A stretch of 64,000 bases of DNA, taken from positions 4,650,001 to 4,714,000 of the forward strand of contig RQOL01000531.1 in the NCBI GenBank assembly GCA_013076295.1, read 5' to 3'. Both the position numbers and the translations under genes were made by a program. Under the pieces are notes generated by a model. The model searched no databases, was not told the DNA's origin, and saw only the letters and a list, made by a program, of their open reading frames with translations. Positions 1 through 13,101 of the stretch are shown one piece after another; the stretch's first letter is position 1; every line of letters starts with the position of its first letter. Source of the stretch: Sanderia malayensis (lineage: Eukaryota > Cnidaria > Scyphozoa > Semaeostomeae > Pelagiidae).

Positions 1-1439
1 ATCATTCCTGGAATTAAGAAAATGCAAGAAGGCAGTCTGTAAAATTGATGCCAAGAAAGAAATTTGAAAGCTAATAGAAAGATTTTAAAGAGATCTTTGT
101 ACCTGATGTTCCTCCAAGTGCAGGAAAAGCTCCGGGAAGAGTAAGAAGTCCATTCCTAAGAAAAATAGACAAAAAATAAAAGTATCATGTATTGTAGGTT
201 GCATCCAAATAACATAGGTTCAAATATCGTGCAATAAACTCATCATTGAATCACATAAGCATACTCTTTAAGGTGATGAGCAGCAATATTGGCAGCAATT
301 GATGAGGTCCAAACACTTTGCTTCCACATCAAATCAGCATTTTTAATGAAATCTAACAAAACATAACATGTTTGTAATTAAATACCAAGGAAACCTGATC
401 TAAATACAAATGCATGCTTCAAACTGCAGAGTATGACAGTTTTGGCAAACTCTCAGCTGTGCAATGGCCTCTTTCTATTGTTCTTTTCTATTATACTATT
501 GTTTAGGCATAAGATCCAGTGTTCATGTGCTATACTCTGCTTTAGGGTAGCTCACTAGGTTTCTAAAGATTTTTCATGATTATATAATTAGCATATTAAT
601 TATTTACATAAGATCAATAAGACACCATGCCTAAATATTTATGATATAACATGACATATGGTATGTAGCTCACTTTTGCTGTACTATCCTTGATTAAGCC
701 CCCACCTTTCAAATCATTCTTGACTAAACAATCATTTGCAAAATAATTTGTTGGTATAAATGCTTAATCTAGCTCATAAGTTAAATAAATAAGGAAATTA
801 TGTCTTATTATGTTTATTATGTCATCCATTGAGTAAAATGCAAAAATTTGTAATAAGCCCCACACTAGAATATATTTTGGAAAATAAGCCCCCAGGGGCT
901 TAAACAATGATTTAAAATATGTATGAAAACTGCAGGGGAGCAACTTGGTGCTAACGAAAATTTTCAATCTCTTGCACTTACTCTTGCTTTTAGCATTACC
1001 ACCAGCCCAGCCTCCAGCCACGCAAAGTACGGCATCTAATTTGCTACCAGACATAACTTCATTTACTCTTGCTTGCACTTGTTCAAATTGTTTCACCCAG
1101 TCATTGAGTTCTGTGACAATTACGTTTGTATCAGCTTCTTCATTTGGTGTGAGATCAACAGAAATAATTGACTAAGAACACAATCAATGAAACACTAAAT
1201 AAATAACAATAATGACAACCTAAGATGGTCCATGTGACAAGGGGGTGTGACAAGGCCTAAGTTCTTGACATTTACTAAAGCTAAAAAACAACTCCAGCGA
1301 CTTCAAATTATAAAACACACTAAATGCTTCAAAAACAAGTAAAATATATTCTTACCCAGCTTTTACTTTTAAAGAAAGTGACACAGGCCTTTCCTAAAGC
1401 ACCATTTCCTCCGTAGATTAGTACACGTGCGGCTGCCAT
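1..1439 (-). CDS. QDPR: Dihydropteridine reductase, 5' part (runs off the left edge)
   Basis: This NAD(P)H-dependent short-chain dehydrogenase recycles quinonoid dihydrobiopterin to tetrahydrobiopterin for aromatic amino acid hydroxylases. Coding exons read on the minus strand are 1356-1439, 982-1171, 265-352 and 103-155, joined in frame by GT-AG introns; the rest lies left of the window. The start ATG (1437-1439) opens [16 protein letters not shown], with the Rossmann glycine motif at residues 10-16. Exon 2 ends in [14 protein letters not shown] and exon 3 carries [12 protein letters not shown], both close to vertebrate QDPR. Exon 4 gives [18 protein letters not shown]. The catalytic Tyr-Lys segment is expected in the missing part. 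Family assignment rests on several near-identical blocks and is firm. Confidence 0.93.
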
Positions 1440-3045
1440 GTTGCTCTTTATTTCAGTGAAAGAAGATGAAGAAAGAATGCAAGAAAATACAATGCAATGT
1501 TTTGCATTGATGAAAATTGGAAAACCCCGAATTTTCCCGGAACCCTAGCCTTTTAGGAGCCCATGCTTGCATAAACGACTTTTTACCTGGATTCGTATTT
1601 CACATAAAGCGTTATAAAAGCTATAATATTTAACTAAATTAATAAAATTATGGGCTTAAACTTGCTGCTATTACGACAACTTCAATGGGTTGGTTGGCTC
1701 TATGGGCAAATAATGTCAAAACTTCTATAAGAAACTGGCAAAGTTATCAATTAAGTTAAATAAAAAATATTCAGAAATCATCAATGACATCAGGACTCAA
1801 GTTTCATTTAGTTTAATTAGATCTATGCTTTTATGTTTAAGAGGTTCAATAACTGTATTTTAGTAATATTTTATTTTATTCTATTTTGTATCCTTTTAAA
1901 TCTTAAATTTTACATGATTTTAATTGTAAATACTGATTTGAGAATGAAATGAATAAAAAAAACTTCAATGGGTTTGATTCACAATTGACGGTACACTTGG
2001 AAATGGCAAAAGAAGCAGCCTAACGATTCGACATGTCTCTGATAGCAAATTCAAACATAACCAATAGAACATCATTTTTCTTCATGAATACTCAATGTGA
2101 TACTTTAAATAAAGTTTTCTCGAACTTCCATAATAATCTAATACTGACAATTTGAGGCATAGAAGGCATATGTAGTTATCGTAAACAAGTTGGAAATAAT
2201 AACAAAATTGTGCATGAGGGCGAGGGTCAATCTTGACACAGGTTTTTATTATTTCCAACGGTTATTATTTCCAAGGTTTATTTCCCTAAGACTTTCCTCT
2301 ATAATAATTCAATATGTAATCTTAAATAAGGTCTCGCCTTGCTCCCTTTAATGATCATAAATAAACAATTTGGGGTAGCACACTAAGCTATCTTATCGCT
2401 ATCTGAAGTGCTTCGTAAGCGAGCATGAATCACAGATCTCTTCTGCATAGCAATGCGCATGTTGGCGGGGGAAAAATTATATTCTAATACGATGCCATTT
2501 ATATTCAGTTTGTCAGTATACGGTATTAATGAAGTCTCAATTATATCTAATTCCTACACCACCCCATTAAATAATTTAGAATGAAAAGTCAGGTCTGTTG
2601 CTCTGCAATAAAACTGATGTCGTAGAAACAATCAAACAGCTAATATACCTTGGCTACACGTTCAGGGTCATAATAATTAATGTAATAGACTATTCTATAA
2701 ATATATATTGAATAGTATGATGAACTCTAATGGAAAGATATACGACCCATTAATTATCGTGTGATATATTGAATGTTCGGATTTAGAATTTAGAGAATTT
2801 AGAGGTAGAGTTGGCCTTTTAAACGATGCCTCTGATATATTCATATCTTTTTGTGCTCTGCTCTGCTTAACAAAACCTGATCTTGTTCTTTTAAGATGCA
2901 TTGGCATTGAAGACTTTCAGATACCCAAGCTGAGAGTCAGAATGAGATTCAGAATGAGAATCAGGATCAGATTCCTCCGAACATGCGGCTCCTGATGTTC
3001 ACCAGACACGTCACATCGATCAACGCGCATGCGCATTAATTTCGT
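1440..3045. other. Intergenic region QDPR-NELFCD
   Basis: This 1.6 kb lies between the QDPR start codon and the NELFCD stop codon, both on the minus strand. It should hold the QDPR promoter and 5' UTR and the NELFCD 3' UTR. I see AT-rich sequence without a convincing coding frame; the small open frames here have no recognisable family features or splice context. Confidence 0.6.
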
Positions 3046-6000
3046 CTAACTTTTATCGCAATGCACTGAAATGAAAGGTCAGAAAATATAAATAAACGAT
3101 TTGAATAGTTCATGTCGAATTTATATGCAGAAGATGTTGTAATTGCAAGATCAAATGCAAATAAAACACAAAAATGCAATAAATAGAAGTAAATAAAAAT
3201 TCGTACTTAGGAATCTAGACACGTCATCCTTCTTGTCTGAGGTCCTCAGAATTTCAGTTATCGATTCATTCTTCACAATTGGGAGGAAAATATCAATGAA
3301 TTCTCGTGAATATGGAGGTGCTATCATTTCAAGTACCTAAAAAGATTGATAAATAATAAGCAGTGATAAGCAGAGTAAAAATATAAATAATCTATAACGT
3401 AACTGGTTTTCATTTGTTATATTATTTTATTGCATCAATATAGTTACGCACGCAACTTGAATATATTGTAGAGTAAAAGTATATTCATAGATATGTAAGA
3501 TTATCAGAGGTTGGGCATATCGAAAAATGATAACGTCAAAATAGCAGTCAACCACTTTGAATTTCACAGTTGGAATATATGGGAAGAGGCGGTAAAAGAG
3601 GGAACAGGGAATCAAGGAATGGGAAACGATGAAAAGCAGAACAAACTAGAGGTAGTGTAGTGTATTTACCTCAGTAACAAAATGTCTGATCAACGAAATG
3701 TCGGTCAGCTCGCTATCCATGCATTTCCTAATGAACTGCACCACAGGTATGACGTAGCCACGACTCAACATATGCACCATACGATCTAGTATCGTCTTCT
3801 TGAATTCCAACTGAAAATAAAATTATCCTTTATATTCTGAACATTCACTTGAAGATACAAATGACCGAATCTATCCAGGATGTTAAAACTTGGGCGAAAT
3901 TCAGAGAAAGCAGTATGGCCGTAAAATCTGAAATAGCATCAGTGTTATATACCTCGACAAGAGTTTCTAGGCCAGGGTAGCCAGCGTTAAATAATTTTAT
4001 AAGAAGTTTTAACACGACAGGGTGTTGTATTGGATGACAAGTGCTAACCTGAAAGAAATCAAGTATACAATTAGTAGTGAAATCAAGTATACAATTAGTA
4101 GTGAAATCAAGTATACAATTAGTAGTTATGATACAGCAACACGTTTCAAGGACAGACATACGTAGCTAAGCCACATGCCACAATGAGAAAAGCAATATTA
4201 GCATGTGATATGATGAGAAGGCTTACTTCATCCAGCAATACAACGTGCAGCGGTGTAGCATCGGTCATTACTTTCAAATAATTTGCTTCAGATAAGCATT
4301 GTTCTACCCACTTCAAAATCCCCATTGCAACAACAGGGTACCTAAAAACGGTGGCAACTCTTTAAAAATCTCCCATCAAAATCAAAGAAGTCGCTTAAAG
4401 AGATAGACAAACGTGAGAAAGAATACCTTATGCACTGATAAAGCATGCCTAATTCTGATGAAAGCTGCAGGGTGCCACCAATTTCACGTGTACATACTGA
4501 ATGCACTCGATCTACTGCTTGAGCGGTTCCTTTCAGCTCGTCCTTAAATATGGAAACTCGTTCCCCATTCCTCCAATTCTCATACACTGATGCACTGTAG
4601 CCAAGAATATACGTGTATTTTGATTTATGGTCGGGATTGATATTGGATTCAGGCTTGAACAGACTATCTACCATCAATTCTATGAATAGAAAATTGTCAA
4701 GTCATTATCCGAAATACCTCTATCATTCCTCTACATTACAAGGGTTCGCTGAATGATAAAGACGCATTGACAAAAACCGGAATATTCACCAAGGAACAGG
4801 GGAATCCTTAGAAGTTCTACAGGTGGAGGATCAGCACTTGTGTATGCTTTATAAAGCTGGAAAATGAAGAAATATTCGTAAGAGGAATAGCAATGGGGAC
4901 AGTGCAAGAAAATTACCAAATAGATACCATAGTCATAGATACCATTGTCATGTCACCAGGATTGAGTTGCTTTCTTGATAACATAGAGCTTAAAGATGCT
5001 GCCACATTGGGGTGTGCTGCACCTCCACACAATGAAATTGTCATGTTCCACACATCATGACCCCTGGTAAAAAAACAAAAATAACAAATTGGAGTTTGCA
5101 TGTGACATCAGTGCAATCCTAAGTCAAATTAATTTCAAAGAATCTTTGTATGTGAAACGAACAAAGTAAAGATGTGGATTAATATCAATGAATCTTGTTA
5201 CGATGTAGTTTTGCTTTCCTTACTTGCTGGCTGCCATTTGCTGCAGTTCTTGGCTCAGTCTTTTCATGCAGGCTCCGTTTTGTGTTGTTTGTGAAAGGTA
5301 ATGCAACAAGCATTGTGTAAATAAATAGGTATGCTTACCATGGCAGGCTGATTTCTGCAAAATTAATATGCTCCATGAAGAACATAGACAGGATATAAAA
5401 TATCATTGAAATGTTATGTTCTTAGATATTGATAGAAGTCTTGATGAAATGATTTCTTCACGCAATGAACAAACAGTATGACCAACTAAACATATAACCC
5501 CTTGCACTGCTTCATAGCAAATATAAAGTGAGTTCAACAAATGTCATTATCCTATCATGGGTAATAACTTACAGCAATTTCCTGCAAAATATCTTCATTG
5601 CTGCCTTTACCATTGATATAGTTGCTAATAGATGACTTTAGAACTCTTACAAAGACATCTATCTGATTGCAAGCCGATGACATACTGCCAATTTCTCCTT
5701 GATAGCCAGCATCAGAAATGAGCTAGATAAAAAAACAAAAGTTAAGATGCATTAGACTTATCACATTGATTCCCTGTACCTTTCATCATTTGTTAATGTT
5801 GTCTAGTCTTGATTTGTGACACAGCTGGCTATATCAAGCAATCAGAGTTCAAAGATTGAAAACATAAACATATAACTTTGTAATCATGAATTGAATACAC
5901 CCTTACCTTGATTGAAAAGTTCAATAGTAAACAATCAGGGTTCTTATCAGCCAATTCATAGAAGAGTTTTCGCCACGGAGGATGAGCTATCATGCCTTCT

Positions 6001-7246
6001 ATCCAATCAGGAGTCTTAAATAATAAAACATCAATATAAAACAGCATAGAATTTACAGACAATTAAGCCAATTGCTTAAACTATCATTATTTTTGACTAC
6101 AGTATATTCTTGTATGTTTTGCAAAGTTCGATTATAGAAGTTGAAGCTAAGGAATTGGATTTAAGTCACAGTCTATTCTTAATTGACAAATGATGGTCCT
6201 TATACATGCATAGAGCTATTGGTGGCCTGTGTAAATTGCCTCAAGGCTTTTCGAAAATGTCTCAGACTTGGAGTGCAATTCAGACTGCTCTGTTGAAGTT
6301 GGCAAGAGAATTTTTAGAGTGTGATGACTATGATGTGGTTATGCAGTTGAACTGAGAATGGAAGAATGGACATGTGAAAGAGTTGGCTTAGTATCTTATT
6401 TCTCACCTGGCCAGCTGCAGTAAAGATTGAATCGGCTTTCTTAGGATCAAAGTACTTTAATATCATATCCTTTAAATGGTTTTCAACCATGTCCTGAACC
6501 TCAGAAACATCACAACCTGTCAGAAATCAAACTCTGTTAGATTCATTTTGTAAAATGACTTTGGGAACTTAACAGTAACAAATCAAAGTTAACAATACCA
6601 GCAACAATAAGCCAGTCAGCCATTAAGTTAGCAACTTGTGCTGTTCCTGTGTAATTTTCAGCAAGAAGTTCCACAAACTCTTCTGGTCGTCCGCCTGCTT
6701 CCAGAAATCTAAAAATGCAAAAACATATTAGTATTGTTACTTCCTAAAATAATATATAGCTATAATAATAAGTAGCAATTCAAAGATGTAATTATAAAGC
6801 GCCGTGGTAAACAAGAACTTTCACAATCAAGTGGTGCAGGTTGAAAATGAGGGGGGGGGTCTCTTTCATTCTCATTCATAAAATATATGTACACAAGAAA
6901 GAAACATAACAGCACAGCAGGTAGAGTACCTTCTTACGTATTCATTTAAAAATGGCTCCATGATGCAATCTTTATTCGAGAATACATTCTTGCACTCTTC
7001 AAGACTGGTCTGTTGGTCTTCATAGTTGTAATCGTCATTTGAGTGCTACGCAAAGGTAAAACATATACTTCATAAAAACAACCTGTTTGTAGAAATAGAA
7101 ACTAGGGGCCTACCTAAGGCTTCTTCTCTGCTGGACACAAATTTACATTTAGCTAAAATAATCTTAGCAAAAACTAATTAAATACATGAATGCCTAGTTA
7201 CCAAATAATCATCTTCCCAGCTTCCCTCTGGTGATGAAAAGGCCAT
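3046..7246 (-). CDS. NELFCD: Negative elongation factor complex subunit C/D (TH1-like)
   Basis: This is a subunit of the nuclear NELF complex that holds RNA polymerase II at promoter-proximal pause sites. Fifteen coding exons (minus): 7202-7246, 6930-7045, 6599-6708, 6407-6516, 5907-6014, 5573-5722, 5224-5354, 4943-5063, 4790-4856, 4427-4679, 4227-4341, 3953-4048, 3670-3810, 3207-3336, 3046-3065. They form one open frame of 570 aa; human NELF-C/D is about 590. Recognisable blocks in order are [86 protein letters not shown] and [10 protein letters not shown]. The last exon adds only MHCDKS and the stop, matching the vertebrate FIAHCKSN end. Alignment to the family was used to choose donors. 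No disabling change is seen. Confidence 0.95.
4050..4126. repeat. Three tandem copies of a 24-bp unit in a NELFCD intron
   Basis: The unit starting GAAATCAAGTATAC is repeated three times head-to-tail in the intron just upstream of the exon at 3953-4048, beginning within a few bases of that exon's acceptor. The copies look identical, so the expansion is recent or under homogenisation. Confidence 0.85.
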
Positions 7247-7311
7247 CTTTCCCAGTTAACTCATGAGCCAGACGACTGAACCAAAAAAGGTTGGGCCTAG
7301 CCTATTATACC

Positions 7312-7848
7312 CATAGAGATAGGATATAAGATAATCTAGAGGGCTAACGGCCGATACTCCCTCTGTATAGCGGGTGAAGCAAAAATTTCTAGCCAGCCAC
7401 CCTCTAGCAAAATGGCGGACAAAACTCCACAGCTAGAACTTCACATTTTGAAGTCAAAGTACATTGATACTTTCAATTAAGAACCTCAAAGAAACATTCT
7501 AATCTTTAAAACATTATGTTATATTCATTATACTGAAAGTTCATGGTTGTTTTTACAATATTATTACAATTTACAAACTTTAATGCAATTTGCAATGGCA
7601 CGAATTGTTAGGCCTAGATATCTCTTGGAGGGTGAATTCTTGTATCCCTGTGCTCAAACACTTTGAAAATTTTGCGTCCCTGTGCGCAGTCACAGGGTTT
7701 CGAAGTATCAAGTGGTAAAAAAATGGCCGCCATTGGAGGATTTTTGGCGTCTGGAGGATGAGCCTCGTTCGCACTCTAGATTATCTTATAACAATGATAT
7801 AAAGCGCCTTCGGCGCTTTATATCATTGTCTTATATCCTATCTCTATG
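7312..7848. mobile_element. hAT-like miniature transposon with interrupted terminal repeat
   Basis: A 537-bp element is bounded by inverted ends starting CATAGAGATAGGATATAAGA. It is flanked by a perfect 8-bp direct repeat ATTATACC at 7304-7311 and 7849-7856. The 8-bp duplication is the hallmark of hAT-type insertion. Near the right end a perfect 17-bp-arm palindrome (7792-7808 with 7812-7828, loop TTC) splits the terminal repeat, so the inner part of that repeat resumes on its other side. No transposase frame is visible; the 65-codon frame inside shows no family motif. It lies just upstream of NELFCD, 66 bp from its ATG, so it may fall in that gene's promoter or 5' UTR. Confidence 0.85.
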
Positions 7849-7856
7849 ATTATACC

Positions 7857-8272
7857 AAAAAAATCAGACCAGTATGCGACTTGAGCGGCTTAGCAGCTTG
7901 GACTCGGATTAGGAATCTGAAATGAATCCCACGCATTCTATCGAGTGATGATACAAAAAATTGCAAAAAGATTGAAAAAGTTTAAATCCTCAACACAAAA
8001 AGCAAGAAATTGCAATGTTCGTTCAGAATTGCACTAAATCAGATCACGATAGATAAGCATTGTAACAATGACAACAGAAGTAAAAAACTACGAGGCTTGA
8101 AAACAAAAATTTACTTTCATCACGAAAACTTGATAAATTGGACACAAACACAACCAAATCTCTTGTGAAATGGCGTTATACAACTTTAATTTGGTTATAA
8201 ACTCTATGGAATTGATAAAACAATAAATATACAAATTAATTTCAATTTAAACAGTTTTAATTGTACATTGTT
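7857..8272. other. Intergenic region between the hAT-like element and IDH3B
   Basis: About 0.4 kb of AT-rich sequence separates the right target duplication of the element from the IDH3B stop codon. It should contain the IDH3B 3' UTR. I see no gene or structured element in it. Confidence 0.6.
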
Positions 8273-11200
8273 TCAATCGGTTTCTTCTTTAAGGTTTGAT
8301 ACAACAGCATTGACAAAACTTGAAGTTCCTGAACTGCCTCCAATATCTAGAGTCAAATTCTGCAAAATAAACAACAGTCGTCACTAATCTTTTTAAAGAC
8401 TCGCAAGCTCTAGATAACAAGTTAATATATTTCATCAATTATCAATCGTGAATTATCAATCATCATACATTCAATTAAGGTAGTTATCTTACCGTTCCCT
8501 TGGCTACAGTATCTAACACAGCATTCCTCACCATCCTTGAATGTTTATAAAGACTAAAAGCAGAGAGGGATAACTTAAAAACTCGATATTTCAAAAAAGA
8601 TTTACAGTTTCAGGCAAGTACGAAGCAAGATGATTGCTTCGTCTGCCCTAAAGCAAAAACAGGCAACATAACAGAAGATCATAGCAGATATCTACAATGC
8701 AATGATCAACTAAGCAACTTTTGATAAGATATATGTAACTGAATCTGTAACGAATAACTCACTGGACATGTTCAAGCAGATCACAAGAGCATAGCAGCAT
8801 GCCAACTGGATTGGCAATATTACGCCCAGCCATCTGTGCAAATGTGTGCCGAGCACCCTACAAGATTAAAAAAATAATTCATATCTATACGATTAATATG
8901 ATGTAAAACTTTGTTTCCAAAATTGTTTAATTGATCCCTTGTCTTGTACGCTAAATTCTAATTTGGAAATTTTGTAACTTGTGAACATTACTTCTTTAAA
9001 GACCCCATTATTAAGAAACTAATAGCAATATTAATAAATTATCATTGCTGAGCATTCGTTATCTCAGATATTTTGATGATGAAATGCTAAGCTTAGTAAT
9101 AATATAAAATCACTAAATTTACAATAATAACTAATATACAAGACGCGGGGAATAAACAACTATTCTCGTCTTCACAAAAGAGATGACCTTCTTCGAGCTA
9201 TCATAAAGGTATACTAGCCAATATCATCACGCTATTGTTTAAAGCAAGAAAGCAGACTGTGGCGTGGTAAAAAATAAAACTCACAGGTTCGAATATTGCG
9301 TATTTCTGGCCAAAATTCTTCCCTGGGACAACACCAGCTCCACCGACCAACCCAGCACCAACATTATCAACTATACTGCCGTACAGATTGGGAAGAAGCA
9401 TGACATCAAATTGGTTTGGATTGGATACAAGCTAAACAAAGAAAAGCTAAATTGATCGATTGGCAAATACGTTTAGCTGGTATCTTCATAAGGTATTTGT
9501 TTATGCGTTAAGCACAGAGGGACCACTGAATTTCCCAAGGCTATTCTAAGCAGCGCCACCCTTGTCTCTGGTCTCTCGGTGTGACCACACCTTGTTTTGA
9601 TTCCCTTTTCACCTCGCCTGGAATTCCAGAGAGTTGGCAAATACTCTCATTACACATTTTGGAACAGCCTGAAGTGCAGCTTTAACATACAACTCTCCGC
9701 TAAAGAGTTGGGCCATCTAACAAGTTGGGCATCCTTGCTACTTTGCAAATTCAACAATAATATTCGTTAGTGCAACCAAACCTCGATTCTAACAGCCAGA
9801 ACAATAATCAAATTTATTGAGAAATAAGTGGTGAAAATGAATACATATGTGCATCATAAAGCAAGTCACATTTAAAGATAGAAAATGCTTCACGTATCGA
9901 GGTGGTAATCAATTTTAACAGTACTGGGATAATTGAAGATCAAAATTAACAAAAAGAAGTTTCAAGCTTGAAGGGTGGCGCATTAAGTTGCTATGCAATA
10001 CTGATTTGCATTGTTCAAAAACGTCTTATTTTCTCGCAAAGGTAGCAACTACTTACCTGCATACAGGCATTGTCCACAATCATGGATTCAAATTTTATTC
10101 TCGGATAAAGTTTGGAGACTTCTTGACATGATTGCAGAAACAACCCATCTCCTTGTTTCCTGAAAAAATGCAGCAAATTAATGAAATTAAAGTCACTTTG
10201 AAGTGCATATCCAATTAGATATATCTAATTATCAGATTAAGCAGCAAGATTATCAGTTGATTTGCTTAAAAACATGCATGGATCTTGACTATTGTCTGAA
10301 GTTTGAAAGGAAAACAAAGGCCCATTAATGCATTACACTTACATGATATTGGCTTTATGAATCGCTGTGATTTTCTGTCTGTTATTTCTCAAAGCAAAAT
10401 CAAATGCAAACTTTGCTATTCTTTGTGATTTCTTCTTCGTAACCACCTTAATCATTTCAACAACACCTTTCACACTCTAAAGTAAAACACCCGAAACACT
10501 TAGCCATATTTTAATAAAAGGTGTAAATATTGGTATGAGGTAAGGGAAGTTATTGCGGTCTCAGGTAATAAACCGTACCTCGTGTTCAAGACTTGTGTAT
10601 TCTCCTTCTGTCTGTTCACGGACTACGACAATGTCAACATCAGGATGCCTAAAGAACAAAAAGAGCTTTGTCACCAGAATAAAACTCCCCAAAAATCTGA
10701 CATACTATATCCAAATCCTTGAATAAGCCAGCAGGGAGTATTTGCAATATTGAACTTAAAAGTAGGTAAAGGTAAAATTATATAAATACCAGAGAAAGCT
10801 TGCATACCTTGTTTTTATTCCTGGTAATGTTTTGCAATGCACCACATTTGCAAATAAATCAAGTTCAATCCTGCATGATATAAAAAATGACATATATAAC
10901 TATAACTGAACACAAACTCTCCAAGATTGGAAATGAAGAGCATCTTTCTTTAATATCATACATATATCCTTTAATACTCATCCATACTTTAATTTTTGAT
11001 TTAAAGAGAGATGATCCTGTCCACTAATACTTGATGGTGTTGTTAATGCTCCTATGAAAAAGAAAGCCAGAAATAATTCATCACACCAGAACTTCACAAC
11101 TAAAGAGCATCAAGCACAAAAGTTTTAGACTGCAAAACAAGATTAAACCTTTTAAACCAACACCAGTTTGTTCCATCGATCTCTTCACATCATCAATTGA

Positions 11201-13101
11201 GAATTTGCTTCCATATGGACCAATATCACTTGAAAGACAAAAAAACTACCTTGTAAGATTTTGAAGCAAAAAACAATTGAAAAGACTTCAATTTATTAAT
11301 TATAATGATAAGTAGCATAAATACATAGTGATGAAAATCCTCATACCTTATAGGTACTTCATCCCAATCTACCGGAACACCTGCAGATCTATGGTACAAA
11401 GCATTGTATTTTATGAGCTCAGCATCTATACAGCATTGTTCTATCAAAGTTTAATCTTTTGAGAATTACAATCTTAAAAATAAACAGCAAAAATGGTTGT
11501 CAGAGTAAATTGGTCATTACTTGAAAACAGTCTTTACACAAGCCACAAGTTCAGGGCCAACACCATCACCAGGTATAAGTGTGACCAATTTTCTTTCCAC
11601 ACCCTCAATCTATCATAATAATGTAGATACATTAATCAAGTTATATCAAGTTATCAAATTTTGACTAAAGAAAGCAACCCAGACTTTTATCATGCTCTAG
11701 ATGATCTGGAGATCTAAGAAGCTAAGTCAGATGACAAAACTGTGAATATACAGAAGTGATGTCACAAGTCTACTGCTTTTTGGCTGCGACTCTTGAAAGG
11801 TGACCAACAAAAATAAAAGATGTGTTCTGGCCGAACACAATCAGTAACCAAAATCAACTTCAATGGGCAAAGCTGAGACTGATCTTGGTGGTTGTGAAAG
11901 AAAAAGGGTGGAGCTCACTTAGGCACATATGCATGCCTGTCAAGCCCAGGAGAGAATTGTACTCATTTGGAAACCAAAAAGCAGGAGGAAAATGAGGCAA
12001 ACCAATCGATTGAAGCAACCATAACTGAGGAACTTACATAGAAGAACTTGCAATGGGACCCGTCCCGACGAAAAGCATCAGACCAGGCCTAGAGGACACT
12101 AGTGTTACAGTCTGTAGCCAGTTTGCAGAGTATGGCAGTGGCGCACCCAAGATCAGTTTCGGAGGCGCCCCTGGACAATTTTTTTTTAAAACCACACCCT
12201 TTTAATTACTGGGAAACACCCATTTAACAGTAATGCTAGCATCATAATCGTATCAGAAACGCTCCTGGATTCTTAAACAAGCTCACGGAGGGCTCACGGA
12301 ACCTGGATTCTTTTGCAAAATGGCCTAAAAGCACCTTAACATCTAGAAAATAGTTGGAATAGCGCACCTGAGTGGCGCACCCAACCAATATCTGGGATTT
12401 TGGCGCACCTGCACCGGCGTTGTAGGCCTGTTGGCGCACCCGAGATCTTGTCGAAATCGGCCATACTCTGCAAACTGGGTCTGTAGTAACACTGGTGTCA
12501 GGAGGTGCGAAGTGATCCAGGCCACACCCTTCTGTTTTGGACACACCTAATTTATCAAGTGTGCAGTGACAAATTACAAAAAATATCTTGGGTGTGAATC
12601 GCTCTGCAGAGTGTGGCACTTTTTGCCAAGATCTCGGGTGCACAGAGATGTGTGGGCCAAGTGCCAAATGCAAATGAAAGTGAAAACAATTGTCAGGTGC
12701 ACCTGTCAAGTGCAGATAAAATGTGGTGAAGGGCAAAATATTGTTATATTGTAAAATGTTAAAAGGAAATTTTAGATTTAGGCCATTCCATCAACTTTTG
12801 GTAGTATTACGAAAAATGCAATCTAGGATAGGGCATAATGACAAATATGATTCAGTCTTTATATCTTACTGGGTCATCCATATGCTCAACTTTTCCAGTG
12901 GCATAGCATCTGTTTTGAGAAAGTTTGTTTTGCTGGCAAGTAACCTGAAAACAAAATGCAAAATCAAAGTTTCATCAGCTCGCATTTAATATATTTCAAG
13001 GTTATCTCTAATGAAATTAAAACACTTTATGAACTTACCAGGGGTATAAATGCCTTTGTTCCCTTTGCAAACTTCACAGCTTTTCCCACCAAACTCGCCA
13101 T
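8273..13101 (-). CDS. IDH3B: NAD-dependent isocitrate dehydrogenase, beta subunit, mitochondrial
   Basis: This is a non-catalytic/regulatory-type subunit of mitochondrial IDH3, which converts isocitrate to 2-oxoglutarate in the citric acid cycle. Fourteen coding exons (minus): 13039-13101, 12870-12944, 11521-11609, 11347-11388, 11149-11228, 10988-11051, 10808-10870, 10579-10648, 10343-10476, 10057-10159, 9285-9431, 8763-8857, 8493-8553, 8273-8359; 390 aa in frame. The N-terminus [14 protein letters not shown] is basic and presequence-like. Family blocks are [64 protein letters not shown] and [17 protein letters not shown]. The last block matches IDH3B rather than IDH3G. Intron 2 (11610-12869) carries a foldback repeat. 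No lesion is seen. Confidence 0.93.
12101..12495. repeat. Foldback repeat in IDH3B intron 2
   Basis: A segment near 12101-12137 containing GCCAGTTTGCAGAGTATGGC reappears inverted near 12460-12494. The adjoining stretch TGGCGCACC occurs several times between the arms. The arms are imperfect and about 35 bp long. This looks like a decayed foldback or miniature element; I did not find a clear target duplication. Confidence 0.55.

Noticed and set aside
764..1096. Independent 110-aa gene beginning MKQFEQVQ
   Set aside because: It is QDPR exon 2 read on into the intron; the true start is in the exon at 1356-1439.
5335..5340. GTAAGC donor-like site inside a NELFCD exon
   Set aside because: Using it would require an acceptor that is absent, while reading through gives CHGKHTYLF, matching the family (CHGEHTYLF).
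6934..6940. GTAAG donor at the end of NEY in NELFCD exon 2
   Set aside because: It puts the next exon out of frame. The GT eight bases further downstream (6929-6928) gives NEYVRRFLEAGG, which fits the family.
12242..12736. 164-codon open frame on the minus strand in IDH3B intron 2
   Set aside because: It overlaps a foldback repeat, has no family motif and sits inside a well-supported intron.
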